In this document: positions 13,686 to 20,035 of the stretch, piece by piece | Position numbering within the stretch: position 1 is the first letter of the stretch | How the letters are laid out: the number at the start of each line of letters is the position of its first letter | Assembly: GCA_958441075.1 (NCBI GenBank) | Contig: CAUCBQ010000015.1 | Span: 1-20,035 of the forward strand | Direction: 5' to 3' | Length of the DNA: 20,035 nt | Source: an uncultured Clostridiaceae bacterium | Lineage (GTDB): Bacteria; Bacillota; Clostridia; Lachnospirales; Lachnospiraceae | Made by a program: the position numbers and the translations under genes | The notes under the pieces: generated by a model | What the model was told of the DNA's origin: nothing | Seen by the model: the letters and a program-made list of their open reading frames with translations, nothing else | The model's database searches: none

Positions 13686-14429
13686 ATGAAGATAGAACGA
13701 ATCAACGAAAATCAGATACGATGTACGCTTACCAGCTTTGACTTAAGCGCCCGTAATATCAATATTATGGAACTGGCCTATGGTACGGAAAAAGCCAAAA
13801 AGCTGTTCCGCGAGATGATCCAGCGCGCCTCCAATGAAGTAGGCTTTGAAGCGGAGGATATTCCTCTGATGGTGGAGGCGATCCCTCTGTCTTCTGAGAG
13901 CATTATGCTGGTGATCACCAAGATCGAAGATCCGGAGGAGCTGGATACACGGTTTGCCCGGTTCTCCCCTTCTGCAGAAGAAACCCCTGAGGAGCTTCTT
14001 TCCAATCCGGCTGGAGAATTTTTAGAGGGGGCCGGTGATCTGGGCCGCCTTCTCTCCCAACATATAGCCGGCATGGCTGGCAGCCCACAGGTTTCCCCGG
14101 AAAGTGAAACCGTTTCCACAAAACAGGCCGGTAAGCCGCTTAGAATCTTTCTGTTTGAAAATCTGGATCGGGCGGCAGAAGCCGCATCTGCTGCCGCCGA
14201 TATCTGCGCCGCAGCCAGCACCCTTTACAAAAAGCCCGGAACACGCCAGTATTATCTGGTGCTGGACCGGAAGGATTCCGATGAACGCGATTTCTCAAGA
14301 CTATGCAACATCCTGTCTGAATATGGCAAAAAGCTGTCCGGGGACTCTGCCGGCGAGGCCTACTTCAGGGAACATTATGAAACAGTAATCCGGGATGACG
14401 CACTTAAAAAGCTTCGGCTGATCGGATAG
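13686..14429 (+). CDS. mecA: Adaptor protein MecA
   Basis: MecA delivers substrates to the ClpC/ClpP protease and controls processes such as competence and sporulation in Firmicutes. The 247-residue protein has the family N-terminus MKIERINENQIRCTLTSFDL with ELAYGTEKAKKLFREMI (substrate-recognition domain, about 1-85). A variable acidic linker with several Glu and Pro residues (about 95-145) follows, then a C-terminal ClpC-binding domain (about 150-247) containing IFLFENLDRAAEAA and the closing EYGKKLSGDSAGEAYFREH stretch. Length is normal for the family. It has its own promoter and terminator, so it is monocistronic and independent of the divergent kinase genes. Confidence 0.95.
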   Translation: MKIERINENQIRCTLTSFDLSARNINIMELAYGTEKAKKLFREMIQRASNEVGFEAEDIPLMVEAIPLSSESIMLVITKIEDPEELDTRFARFSPSAEETPEELLSNPAGEFLEGAGDLGRLLSQHIAGMAGSPQVSPESETVSTKQAGKPLRIFLFENLDRAAEAASAAADICAAASTLYKKPGTRQYYLVLDRKDSDERDFSRLCNILSEYGKKLSGDSAGEAYFREHYETVIRDDALKKLRLIG

Positions 14430-14468
14430 CATATAGCCTGTATATTCCACATTCCGCATATTCTTCAA

Positions 14469-14499
14469 AGGCAGTTTCCTGTTGGGAGCTGTCTTTTTT
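14469..14499 (+). terminator. mecA rho-independent terminator
   Basis: AGGCAG (14469-14474) pairs with CTGTCT (14489-14494), extended inward by TTCC/GGGA around a TGTT loop, and is followed by a run of T residues to 14499. It lies 40 bp after the mecA stop. Confidence 0.8.
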
Positions 14500-14559
14500 C
14501 TTACAAATTTTTGTGAGATATCACCAAATTTTTTGAGTTTTATTCTGTACTTATTGACA

Positions 14560-14588
14560 TTGTATCTCCTGATTTTGATTGTTATAAT
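14560..14588 (+). promoter_or_regulatory. Promoter of the deaminase-permease operon
   Basis: A consensus TATAAT (14583-14588) with an extended -10 TGT just before it is paired with TTGTAT (14560-14565) at exactly 17-bp spacing. A TTGACA at 14554-14559 is 23 bp away and so less suitable. The start site would be near 14595, giving a leader of about 200 nt. Confidence 0.7.
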
Positions 14589-14633
14589 TGTAACACATAC
14601 GGCGTCCGCCGCATAAGCATCGTTCTTTGACAA

Positions 14634-14734
14634 GATCATATCTATATAGCTGTCTAAAACATAGCTGGGTCCACGCGGCATAGAAGGGGTATCATATATA
14701 CTCTTTGATATGAGGTGTCTCGTGAGCACCTTTT
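14634..14734 (+). promoter_or_regulatory. Structured leader RNA with terminator: riboswitch candidate
   Basis: The predicted fold has a closing stem P1, TCATATC/GATATGA (14636-14642/14707-14713). P2 is AGCTGT/ATAGCT (14648-14653/14661-14666) with loop CTAAAAC. A 17-nt unpaired, G-rich joining strand (14667-14683) contains GGGTCCACGCGGC. P3 pairs 14684-14692 with 14698-14706 (loop CATAT). An intrinsic terminator hairpin begins at the last base of P1. This aptamer-then-terminator layout, upstream of purine genes, is what a transcriptional riboswitch looks like. It lacks the conserved core of the guanine/adenine riboswitch. A candidate RNA motif named after ssnA has, as I recall, been reported near related genes; I cannot check identity. 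Confidence 0.6.
14713..14734 (+). terminator. Leader terminator (attenuator) upstream of the deaminase gene
   Basis: AGGTGT (14713-14718) pairs with GCACCT (14726-14731) around a 7-nt loop, with U residues at 14731-14734. It sits 65 bp before the start codon, after the promoter, so it must be read through for expression. The U tract is short, so efficiency may be modest. Confidence 0.6.
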
Positions 14735-14798
14735 ACCGCCAGCAGTATACCAGTCATATAGTCAATGATGCACAGATGATTTTAAGGAGGTCAGTGAT

Positions 14799-16157
14799 AT
14801 GAAAACACTGCTTATCAAAAATGTAAAACATCTTGTAACATGTGACACAGATGACCGCGTACTGAATGGCGTAAATGTGTTGGTACAGGATGGAATCATT
14901 GCCCGGATCGGGCAGGAGGACATGACAGCGGATGATGTGATCGACGCATCCCATATGGTGATGTATCCCGGTTTAATCAATACACACCATCATTTATATC
15001 AGACATTCAGTCGGAATTTACCTCAGGTACAGAACATGGAGCTGTTTCCATGGCTGAAAACTTTATACGAAATATGGAAAAATGTGAATGAGAACGTAAC
15101 GTACTACAGTTCTCTTACAGGTATGGGCGAACTTCTGAAAAACGGCTGTACCACCTGTCTGGACCACCACTACGTATTCCCCAAGGGTCACAATACAGGG
15201 ATTCTGGACGCTCAGTTTGCAGCGGCAGATGCCCTCGGTATCCGTTTCCATGCCACCAGAGGAAGCATGGATTTAAGCGTAAAGGATGGAGGGCTTCCTC
15301 CTGACAGCGTGGTTCAGACCGTGGATGAAATCCTCTCCGACTGCGAAGAGGCCGTAAAGAAGTTCCACGACCCGGACCCTTATGCCATGCATCAGGTAGC
15401 TCTGGCTCCCTGTTCTCCCTTCAGCGTATCCGGAGAGCTGCTGCGCGAATCTGCAAAGCTGGCCCGCAGGCTGAAGGTACGCCTCCACACCCATCTGGCA
15501 GAGACGAAGGATGAGGAAAATTTCACCTTAAGCCATTTTCATATGCGCCCTCTGGAATATATGGAAAGCCTGGGCTGGACAGGGAATGACGTGTGGTATG
15601 CCCACGGAATTCATTTTACTGATGAAGAGCTTAAATATCTGGCCCGAACCAAAACCGGAGTCGCCCACTGTCCGATTTCAAACATGAAGCTGTCCTCAGG
15701 CATTGCAAAGATTCCTCAGATGCTTGAACTGGGTGTTCCCGTAGGCCTTGCGGTAGACGGCTCCGCCAGCAATGACGGCTCCAATCTGCTGGAGGAAATG
15801 CGGGTAGCCTACCTGCTCCACCGCTTAAACAGCAGCAATCAGGCCCCCGGCGGATATGATATCTTAAAAATGGCAACTGCAGGAAGCGCCAGCCTTTTAG
15901 GCCGTGAAAAGCTTGGACGGATCGCTCCCGGTATGGCTGCCGACTTCTTCCTTGTTGACTTAAACCGGCTGGAGCTGGTGGGCGCACAGTTTGACGTAAC
16001 CTCCATGCTCTGCACCATCGGTTTAAAGAGCAGCGTGGATTATACGGTTGTAAATGGAAATGTTGTGGTGAAAGAAGGAAAGCTCACCGGAATTGATGAA
16101 GAAAAGGTTACAGAGCAGGCAAATGCTCTTGTGACTGACTATCTCAATCAGCCATAA
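14799..16157 (+). CDS. 8-oxoguanine deaminase-like amidohydrolase
   Basis: The 452-residue amidohydrolase matches the 8-oxoguanine deaminase/ATZ-TRZ group, which converts 8-oxoguanine to urate. It has the N-terminal beta-sandwich and then metal ligands H63 and H65 in INTHHHLYQ, H232 and E235 in THLAETKDE, H269 in YAHGIHF and D320 in AVDGSASND. The T-R-G-S-M segment (153-157) and C-P-I-S-N-M-K are typical of the subgroup. AGGAGG lies 8 nt before the ATG. The gene is preceded by a promoter and a structured leader with a terminator and followed after 30 bp by a nucleobase permease, so import and deamination of a purine are linked. A role on guanine, isocytosine-like or another oxidised purine is also possible. 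Confidence 0.87.
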   Translation: MKTLLIKNVKHLVTCDTDDRVLNGVNVLVQDGIIARIGQEDMTADDVIDASHMVMYPGLINTHHHLYQTFSRNLPQVQNMELFPWLKTLYEIWKNVNENVTYYSSLTGMGELLKNGCTTCLDHHYVFPKGHNTGILDAQFAAADALGIRFHATRGSMDLSVKDGGLPPDSVVQTVDEILSDCEEAVKKFHDPDPYAMHQVALAPCSPFSVSGELLRESAKLARRLKVRLHTHLAETKDEENFTLSHFHMRPLEYMESLGWTGNDVWYAHGIHFTDEELKYLARTKTGVAHCPISNMKLSSGIAKIPQMLELGVPVGLAVDGSASNDGSNLLEEMRVAYLLHRLNSSNQAPGGYDILKMATAGSASLLGREKLGRIAPGMAADFFLVDLNRLELVGAQFDVTSMLCTIGLKSSVDYTVVNGNVVVKEGKLTGIDEEKVTEQANALVTDYLNQP

Positions 16158-16187
16158 GGCCGCAGTCCACAGAAAGGAGAAGGTAAA

Positions 16188-17495
16188 ATGAGTCAGAAGC
16201 AATACGCTAAAGTAACAGAAGTAAACGGCATCCCGCGGTTTTCAGAGGCCCTTCCTCTGGCCGCTCAGCATGTAGTCGCCATGATCGTGGGCTGTGTTAC
16301 ACCGGCCATTATTCTTTCCGGAGTCACCGGGTTAAGCGCAGCAGATCAGGTCCGCTTAATTCAGGCCTCTCTGCTGATCTCCGGGCTTGCCACACTCATA
16401 CAGCTCTTTCCGCCCTTCCGGCTCTGCGGCTCAGGGCTTCCCGTAATCATGGGCGCCAGCTTTGCCCATGTGCCCCTGCTGATTGCCCTGGGCGCACAGT
16501 TCGGAATGTCCACCATACTGGGAGCACAGCTGGCAGGCGGCTTTGTGGCAATCCTTGTAGGATTATTTTATAATAAGCTAAGTAAAATTTTCACTCCTCT
16601 GGTAACGGGAACAGTGGTATTTACCATCGGACTTTCCCTGTATCCCACTGCCATTACCTATATGGCGGGCGGCTCCGGGGCGCCGGATTTCGGAAGCGTA
16701 AAAAACTGGGCTCTGGCAATTCTCACCCTGGTAATCGTAACCTTTTTTAACTATTTTACAAAAGGAATCTGCAAGATGGCCTCTATCCTCATCGGCATTG
16801 TCTGCGGCTATCTGGCAGCACTTGCGCTGGGAATGGTTTCCTTTGAAAGCATAGGCGAGGCCAGCTGGTTCCAGTTCACCCCACCCTTATACTTCGGAAT
16901 GAAGTTTGACATTACAGCCATCATTTCCATGGCAATCATGTTTGTGGTGGGCTCTCTGGAAATCATGGGCGACTTTACCTCCACTGCGGGCGGAGGATTA
17001 AACCGCCCGGTTGAATCAAAGGAGATGTGCTCAGGTATTGCAGGAAACGGTATCATCTGTATTCTTGGCTCCCTTTTCGGAGGGCTTCCTACGGCTACCT
17101 TCAGCCAGAACGTGGGAATCGTCATTATGACTAAGGTTGTAAACCGCATGGTTCTGGGGCTGGCAGCAGTGATGATCGTACTGGCAGGACTGATCCCCAA
17201 GTTCTCCGCCCTGCTGACTACCGTTCCCTCCTGCGTTCTGGGAGGCGCTACCGTATCCGTATTTGCCATGATCACCATGACCGGTATTAAGCTTGTGGTA
17301 AAGGAGGGGCTGAACACCCGAAATACCGCTGTAGTAGGCTTATCCGTAGCACTGGGCATCGGCGTGATTCAGGTGGCAGACTGCTTCGCCCAGTTCCCTG
17401 AGTGGGCAAAAACCATTTTCGGCACCTCCCCTGTAGTGATCGCCACGCTCACGGCTGTTGCACTGAATGTGCTGCTGCCGAAGGATCTGAATTAA
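16188..17495 (+). CDS. NCS2/NAT-family nucleobase:cation symporter (xanthine/uracil permease family)
   Basis: This 435-residue membrane protein has about 12-14 hydrophobic segments. Signature features of the nucleobase-ascorbate transporter family are AQHVVAM in TM1, the conserved histidine in GASFAHVPLL (TM3), E in GSLEIMGDFTSTA (TM8) and the NAT motif Q307-N-V-G310 with T315-K316 (QNVGIVIMTK). Family members import xanthine, urate, guanine or uracil with protons or sodium. Co-transcription with the 8-oxoguanine deaminase-like gene 30 bp upstream suggests a purine. GGAGA precedes the ATG. There is no terminator after it, and its last 47 nt overlap the convergent MATE gene. Confidence 0.92.
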   Translation: MSQKQYAKVTEVNGIPRFSEALPLAAQHVVAMIVGCVTPAIILSGVTGLSAADQVRLIQASLLISGLATLIQLFPPFRLCGSGLPVIMGASFAHVPLLIALGAQFGMSTILGAQLAGGFVAILVGLFYNKLSKIFTPLVTGTVVFTIGLSLYPTAITYMAGGSGAPDFGSVKNWALAILTLVIVTFFNYFTKGICKMASILIGIVCGYLAALALGMVSFESIGEASWFQFTPPLYFGMKFDITAIISMAIMFVVGSLEIMGDFTSTAGGGLNRPVESKEMCSGIAGNGIICILGSLFGGLPTATFSQNVGIVIMTKVVNRMVLGLAAVMIVLAGLIPKFSALLTTVPSCVLGGATVSVFAMITMTGIKLVVKEGLNTRNTAVVGLSVALGIGVIQVADCFAQFPEWAKTIFGTSPVVIATLTAVALNVLLPKDLN

Positions 17496-18774
17496 AACGG
17501 TCTGACCGGATTTTAAGGCCCAGCCCCATAAAGGCTGTAAGGATCTGAGCTCCGGTCTGGCTCCACCAGACGCCCCTTAATCCCATCCAGGGCGGAAGCA
17601 GCCAGAGAAGAAGAATTAAAAATACAGGCTCCCCATAAACAATCAGATAGGAAAAACAGGTCTGCTCTGTGGCGTAAAAGCCTGCGGTTGTAACACGCAG
17701 AAAAGCCAGAAAGGGAACTGATATCAGAAATATATACAGATCCGCCCCTACTGCCTGAGACACGGCTTCCGACGCTCCAAAGAGAATGCCGATTCCATCT
17801 CTGGCCCAGTACAAAAGAACGGCTAAAGCCAGCCCCATAAGGCCTGCTGTCACATAAGCCATGGTCCGCATGATGCGGACCTCTTTTTGATTATTTTCCC
17901 CGTAAAAACGGCTCATCAGAGGCTGGCTTCCGTCTCCTGCCCCCTGAAGAATGAGATACAGAATCGTAATCACATAGGCAATGCAGGCATAGCAGGCCAC
18001 TCCCTCTGAACCGCCGTATTGTAAGGACGCCCGGTTCATAAGAAGCAGCGATATCATAGGACACATGGTAATGCCAAAGGGAGACAGCCCAATCCTCCAT
18101 ATGCTTACAAAAACCGAAAGACACTGCCGCGGAACACCCAGAGGGATTTTCTGTCCCCTCATGCACAAAAAGCCTCCCGCCATGGCAGCTGCCTGTCCTG
18201 CCACGCTGGCCCAGGCCGCTCCTGCCATTCCAAGCCGGAAAACCCATACCAACAGATAATCCAGAAAAATATTGGCTGCAAAGCCGCCGATCATGCAGTA
18301 CATGGCATAGACTGCCTTTCCCTGATTGCGGATCAGCGGCACAATGCCTGTTCCAAAAACCTGAAAAACAGATCCCAGAATAATAACCGACAGATATTCC
18401 CGTCCCGGTTCCATCAGCTCTCCCTCTGCTCCCATCAGGGACAGCAGCGTATCTGTCAGGGGAAACAAAACAGCTGTAAGCAGAATCCCCGTCAGGATAA
18501 GATTAAAGAAAATACCCTTCATAAAGTTTTCCGCCTCACCGTCTCTCTTTTCCGCCAGACGCACGGAATACATCACCGATCCGCCCATACCGATTCCGGT
18601 TCCTGCCGCCTGAATCAGCGCCGTAACCGGATAAGCGATATTGATAGCGGAAAGACCTGTATCCCCTATGCTCCGTCCCACGAAAAAACCGTCAACAATC
18701 GCATAGATTCCTGATAATGCAAAGGCAAATACTGCCGGGAATACGCAGGCCGCAAAGGCTTTAAAACGGTTCAT
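17449..18774 (-). CDS. MATE-family efflux transporter
   Basis: This 441-residue multidrug and toxin extrusion family protein has about 12 membrane segments in two homologous halves. Typical segments are FALSGIYAIVDGFFVGRSIG near the N-terminus, AINIAYPVTALIQAAGTGIGMGGS in the first half, and YVITILYLILQGAGDGSQPLMSRFYGE in the second. Members export drugs or metabolites using sodium or proton gradients; the substrate is unknown. AGGAGG lies 9 nt before the ATG. The last 15 or so codons run antisense into the 3' end of the permease gene, and the hydrophilic tail RSDRFNSDPSAAAHSVQQP is encoded there. No clear promoter is visible in the 44 bp between the start codon and the DUF1858 terminator. 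Confidence 0.9.
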   Translation of the reverse strand: MNRFKAFAACVFPAVFAFALSGIYAIVDGFFVGRSIGDTGLSAINIAYPVTALIQAAGTGIGMGGSVMYSVRLAEKRDGEAENFMKGIFFNLILTGILLTAVLFPLTDTLLSLMGAEGELMEPGREYLSVIILGSVFQVFGTGIVPLIRNQGKAVYAMYCMIGGFAANIFLDYLLVWVFRLGMAGAAWASVAGQAAAMAGGFLCMRGQKIPLGVPRQCLSVFVSIWRIGLSPFGITMCPMISLLLMNRASLQYGGSEGVACYACIAYVITILYLILQGAGDGSQPLMSRFYGENNQKEVRIMRTMAYVTAGLMGLALAVLLYWARDGIGILFGASEAVSQAVGADLYIFLISVPFLAFLRVTTAGFYATEQTCFSYLIVYGEPVFLILLLWLLPPWMGLRGVWWSQTGAQILTAFMGLGLKIRSDRFNSDPSAAAHSVQQP

Positions 18775-18818
18775 TTTTTAATACCTCCTGTATCAGACGT
18801 ACGTTTTCTGAATTTATC

Positions 18819-18867
18819 AAAAAATAAGACTGCCTTAAATGCCTCAAAGCATCCTAAAGCAGTCTTA
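18819..18867 (-). terminator. Terminator after the DUF1858 gene
   Basis: TAAGACTGC/GCAGTCTTA (18825-18833/18859-18867) forms a perfect 9-bp stem with an inner ATGC/GCAT hairpin. On the minus strand it is followed by TTTTTT (18824-18819). It lies between the DUF1858 stop and the MATE start. Confidence 0.8.
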
Positions 18868-18897
18868 TCCTGTCTCCATAAATACTACAGGCGAATC

Positions 18898-19098
18898 TTA
18901 CTTATCAGCAAGAATCTCATTCATCTGAGATACCAGGATATCGCAGTCAATCCCATGTACCATGCAGGCCTCTTCCAGAGACTCAGCCTGAGAAGCCGGG
19001 CAGCCCAGGCAGTGCATACCGGCGCCCATAAGCATCTGAGGGATCAGCTCATGCATCTGGATCAGTTCGCCGATGAGCATTGTCTTTTCGATCTTCAT
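18898..19098 (-). CDS. DUF1858 domain protein with CxxC motif
   Basis: The 66-residue protein is a single DUF1858 domain: a helical N-terminus (MLIGELIQMHELIPQML), then GMHCLGCPAS with C30 and C33, then SLEEACMVHGID and a C-terminal helix. Domains of this family often accompany hybrid-cluster or redox proteins in anaerobes, and the CxxC pair suggests metal, FeS or redox chemistry; the precise role is unknown. The ATG at 19098 is chosen for its AAGGAGG site at 8 nt; upstream in-frame codons are not needed. It is divergent from pflB and has its own terminator. Confidence 0.88.
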   Translation of the reverse strand: MKIEKTMLIGELIQMHELIPQMLMGAGMHCLGCPASQAESLEEACMVHGIDCDILVSQMNEILADK

Positions 19099-19406
19099 CT
19101 GTTTTTCCTCCTTATAATCTGTAACACTTTCATAATAAAAGTATTCTGCGCATTTCCATTCGCTTTTATCAGCATAATACATTTTGTTTTTTTTGGCAAG
19201 TCCTGTATTTTCCTGTGTTATTTTTCAGTTTTTCTGGTATAGTATTCAGTGGCATAAGTCATGTATTTTTTGGGATACAGTATACAATTTTGTTCAGATT
19301 GTTGCTTATGCAACAGATTTTTTCCAAAAATTATAGTAGACTAACTTTGTTCAAAGAGATACCCCCAAAAGTATCCCCAAACCACATTTTACAGGAGGAA
19401 ACGTCC
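19099..19406. promoter_or_regulatory. Divergent regulatory region between the DUF1858 gene and pflB
   Basis: This 308-bp AT-rich region has no gene. For pflB a TATAGT (19332-19337) is a plausible -10, and just upstream a palindrome TGTTGC-TTAT-GCAACA (19300-19315) overlaps the expected -35, as an operator would. A second TATAGT-like -10 preceded by TGG is near 19240. The pflB ribosome site AGGAGG (19393-19398) is 8 nt from the ATG. Which factor binds is unknown. Confidence 0.4.
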
Positions 19407-20035
19407 ATGAGAACAGAATGGAACACATTTACCCCAGGTGTATGGCAGCGCGAGATCAATGTCCGCGACTTCATCCAGAAAAACTATACCCCCTATGACG
19501 GCGATGACGCCTTTCTTGAAGGACCTACGAAAAACACAGAGGACCTCTGGAATCAGGTTATGGAGCTGTCTGCCAAAGAACGTGAAGCCGGCGGTGTGCT
19601 GGATATGGATACCAAGATTATTTCCACTATTACGTCTCATGGTCCCGGATACCTGAATAAAGATAAAGAAACCATTGTAGGCTTTCAGACAGACAAGCCC
19701 TTCAAACGTGCCCTGCAGCCTTACGGCGGTATCCGTATGGCGGTAAAAGCCTGCCAGGACAACGGCTATGAGGTAGACCCTGAGATCGTCGAGTTCTTTA
19801 CAAAACACAGAAAGACACACAATGCGGGCGTATTTGACGCCTATACTCCCGAGATGAGAGCCTGCCGCTCCAGCCACATCATCACCGGCCTTCCGGACGC
19901 CTACGGACGCGGACGCATCATCGGCGATTACCGCCGTGTAGCTCTTTACGGTGTGGATGCTCTGATTGAGGAGAAGAAAGAGGAAAAGGATTCTACCAGA
20001 ACCATTATGTACTCTGATGTAATCCGTGAGCGTGA
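19407..20035 (+). CDS. pflB: Pyruvate formate-lyase (formate acetyltransferase), N-terminal part
   Basis: PflB converts pyruvate and CoA to acetyl-CoA and formate by a glycyl-radical mechanism, central to anaerobic fermentation. The first 209 codons are present; the frame is open at the right edge of the window. They match the PflB N-terminus: W-x-x-F-x-x-G-x-W-x-x-E-I-N-V-R-D-F-I-x-x-N-Y-T-P-Y-x-G-D-x-x-F-L, then ISTITSHGPGYLNKD, QPYGGIR and TGLPDAYGRGRIIGDYRRVA, all characteristic of true PFL rather than other glycyl-radical enzymes. The catalytic Cys-Cys pair and the radical glycine lie beyond the window, so completeness cannot be judged. AGGAGG is 8 nt from the ATG. Confidence 0.95.
   Translation, partial: MRTEWNTFTPGVWQREINVRDFIQKNYTPYDGDDAFLEGPTKNTEDLWNQVMELSAKEREAGGVLDMDTKIISTITSHGPGYLNKDKETIVGFQTDKPFKRALQPYGGIRMAVKACQDNGYEVDPEIVEFFTKHRKTHNAGVFDAYTPEMRACRSSHIITGLPDAYGRGRIIGDYRRVALYGVDALIEEKKEEKDSTRTIMYSDVIRER

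Noticed and set aside
14554..14559. TTGACA as the -35 of the deaminase promoter
   Set aside because: It is 23 bp from the TATAAT; TTGTAT at 14560 gives the correct 17-bp spacing.
14634..14713. Canonical guanine/adenine riboswitch
   Set aside because: Despite a three-helix layout, the conserved loop and junction residues of the purine class are absent.
14664..14740. T-box riboswitch, suggested by GGGTCCACGCGG near a terminator
   Set aside because: The T-box sequence AGGGTGGNACCGCG is not matched in order, there is no Stem I or specifier loop, and the downstream genes are purine-related rather than aminoacyl-tRNA or amino-acid genes.

Overview
The window looks like a gut-type, moderate-GC Firmicute, most likely a Lachnospiraceae-like Clostridium relative. 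This rests on the gene content: MecA, a glycyl-radical pyruvate formate-lyase next to a DUF1858 gene, a CwlD/YaaH-like cell-wall cluster, and strong AGGAGG ribosome binding sites. No rRNA, tRNA or CRISPR array is visible. Species cannot be assigned from this sequence alone.

Region 1 (about 1-4250) is AT-rich and reads as part of an integrative/conjugative element or its remnant. It has a cluster of four perfect hairpins at the left edge (oriT-like). A LysR regulator is divergent from a two-gene cargo unit: a YbaK/ProX-type prolyl-tRNA editing protein and a short glutamate 5-kinase, translationally coupled. A Tn916 Orf7-like sigma factor and an Orf8-like helix-turn-helix gene follow, overlapping each other. 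About 690 bp without an intact gene then holds a 14-bp perfect stem-loop, a 15-bp tandem repeat that may be a relic of a replication-initiator linker, and an inverted-repeat/direct-repeat block near the chromosome junction. No integrase or excisionase is seen where Tn916-type elements normally carry them.

Region 2 (about 4235-13500, all minus strand) is host chromosome. In transcription order it holds a eukaryotic-type Ser/Thr kinase fused to a degenerate MinD/CpaE-like P-loop domain, a second stand-alone degenerate P-loop protein, a small unknown protein and a strong terminator. A cell-envelope cluster follows (GH18/SH3 protein, calcineurin-like phosphoesterase lipoprotein, N-acetylmuramoyl-L-alanine amidase), then a DMT transporter and an amidohydrolase with its own promoter and an operator-like palindrome.

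Region 3 (13600-17495, plus strand) has mecA with its own promoter and terminator. After it comes a purine-salvage operon: a promoter, a structured 5' leader with an intrinsic terminator (a riboswitch candidate), an 8-oxoguanine deaminase-like enzyme and an NCS2 nucleobase permease. The permease would import the purine and the deaminase would feed it to xanthine/urate metabolism.

Region 4 (17449-20035) has a MATE transporter whose 3' end overlaps the permease convergently, a DUF1858 CxxC protein, and the first 209 codons of pflB, which runs off the right edge. The strongest candidates for something undescribed are the leader RNA upstream of the deaminase and the kinase/double P-loop cassette, whose kinase also lacks a conventional start codon at its conserved N-terminus.
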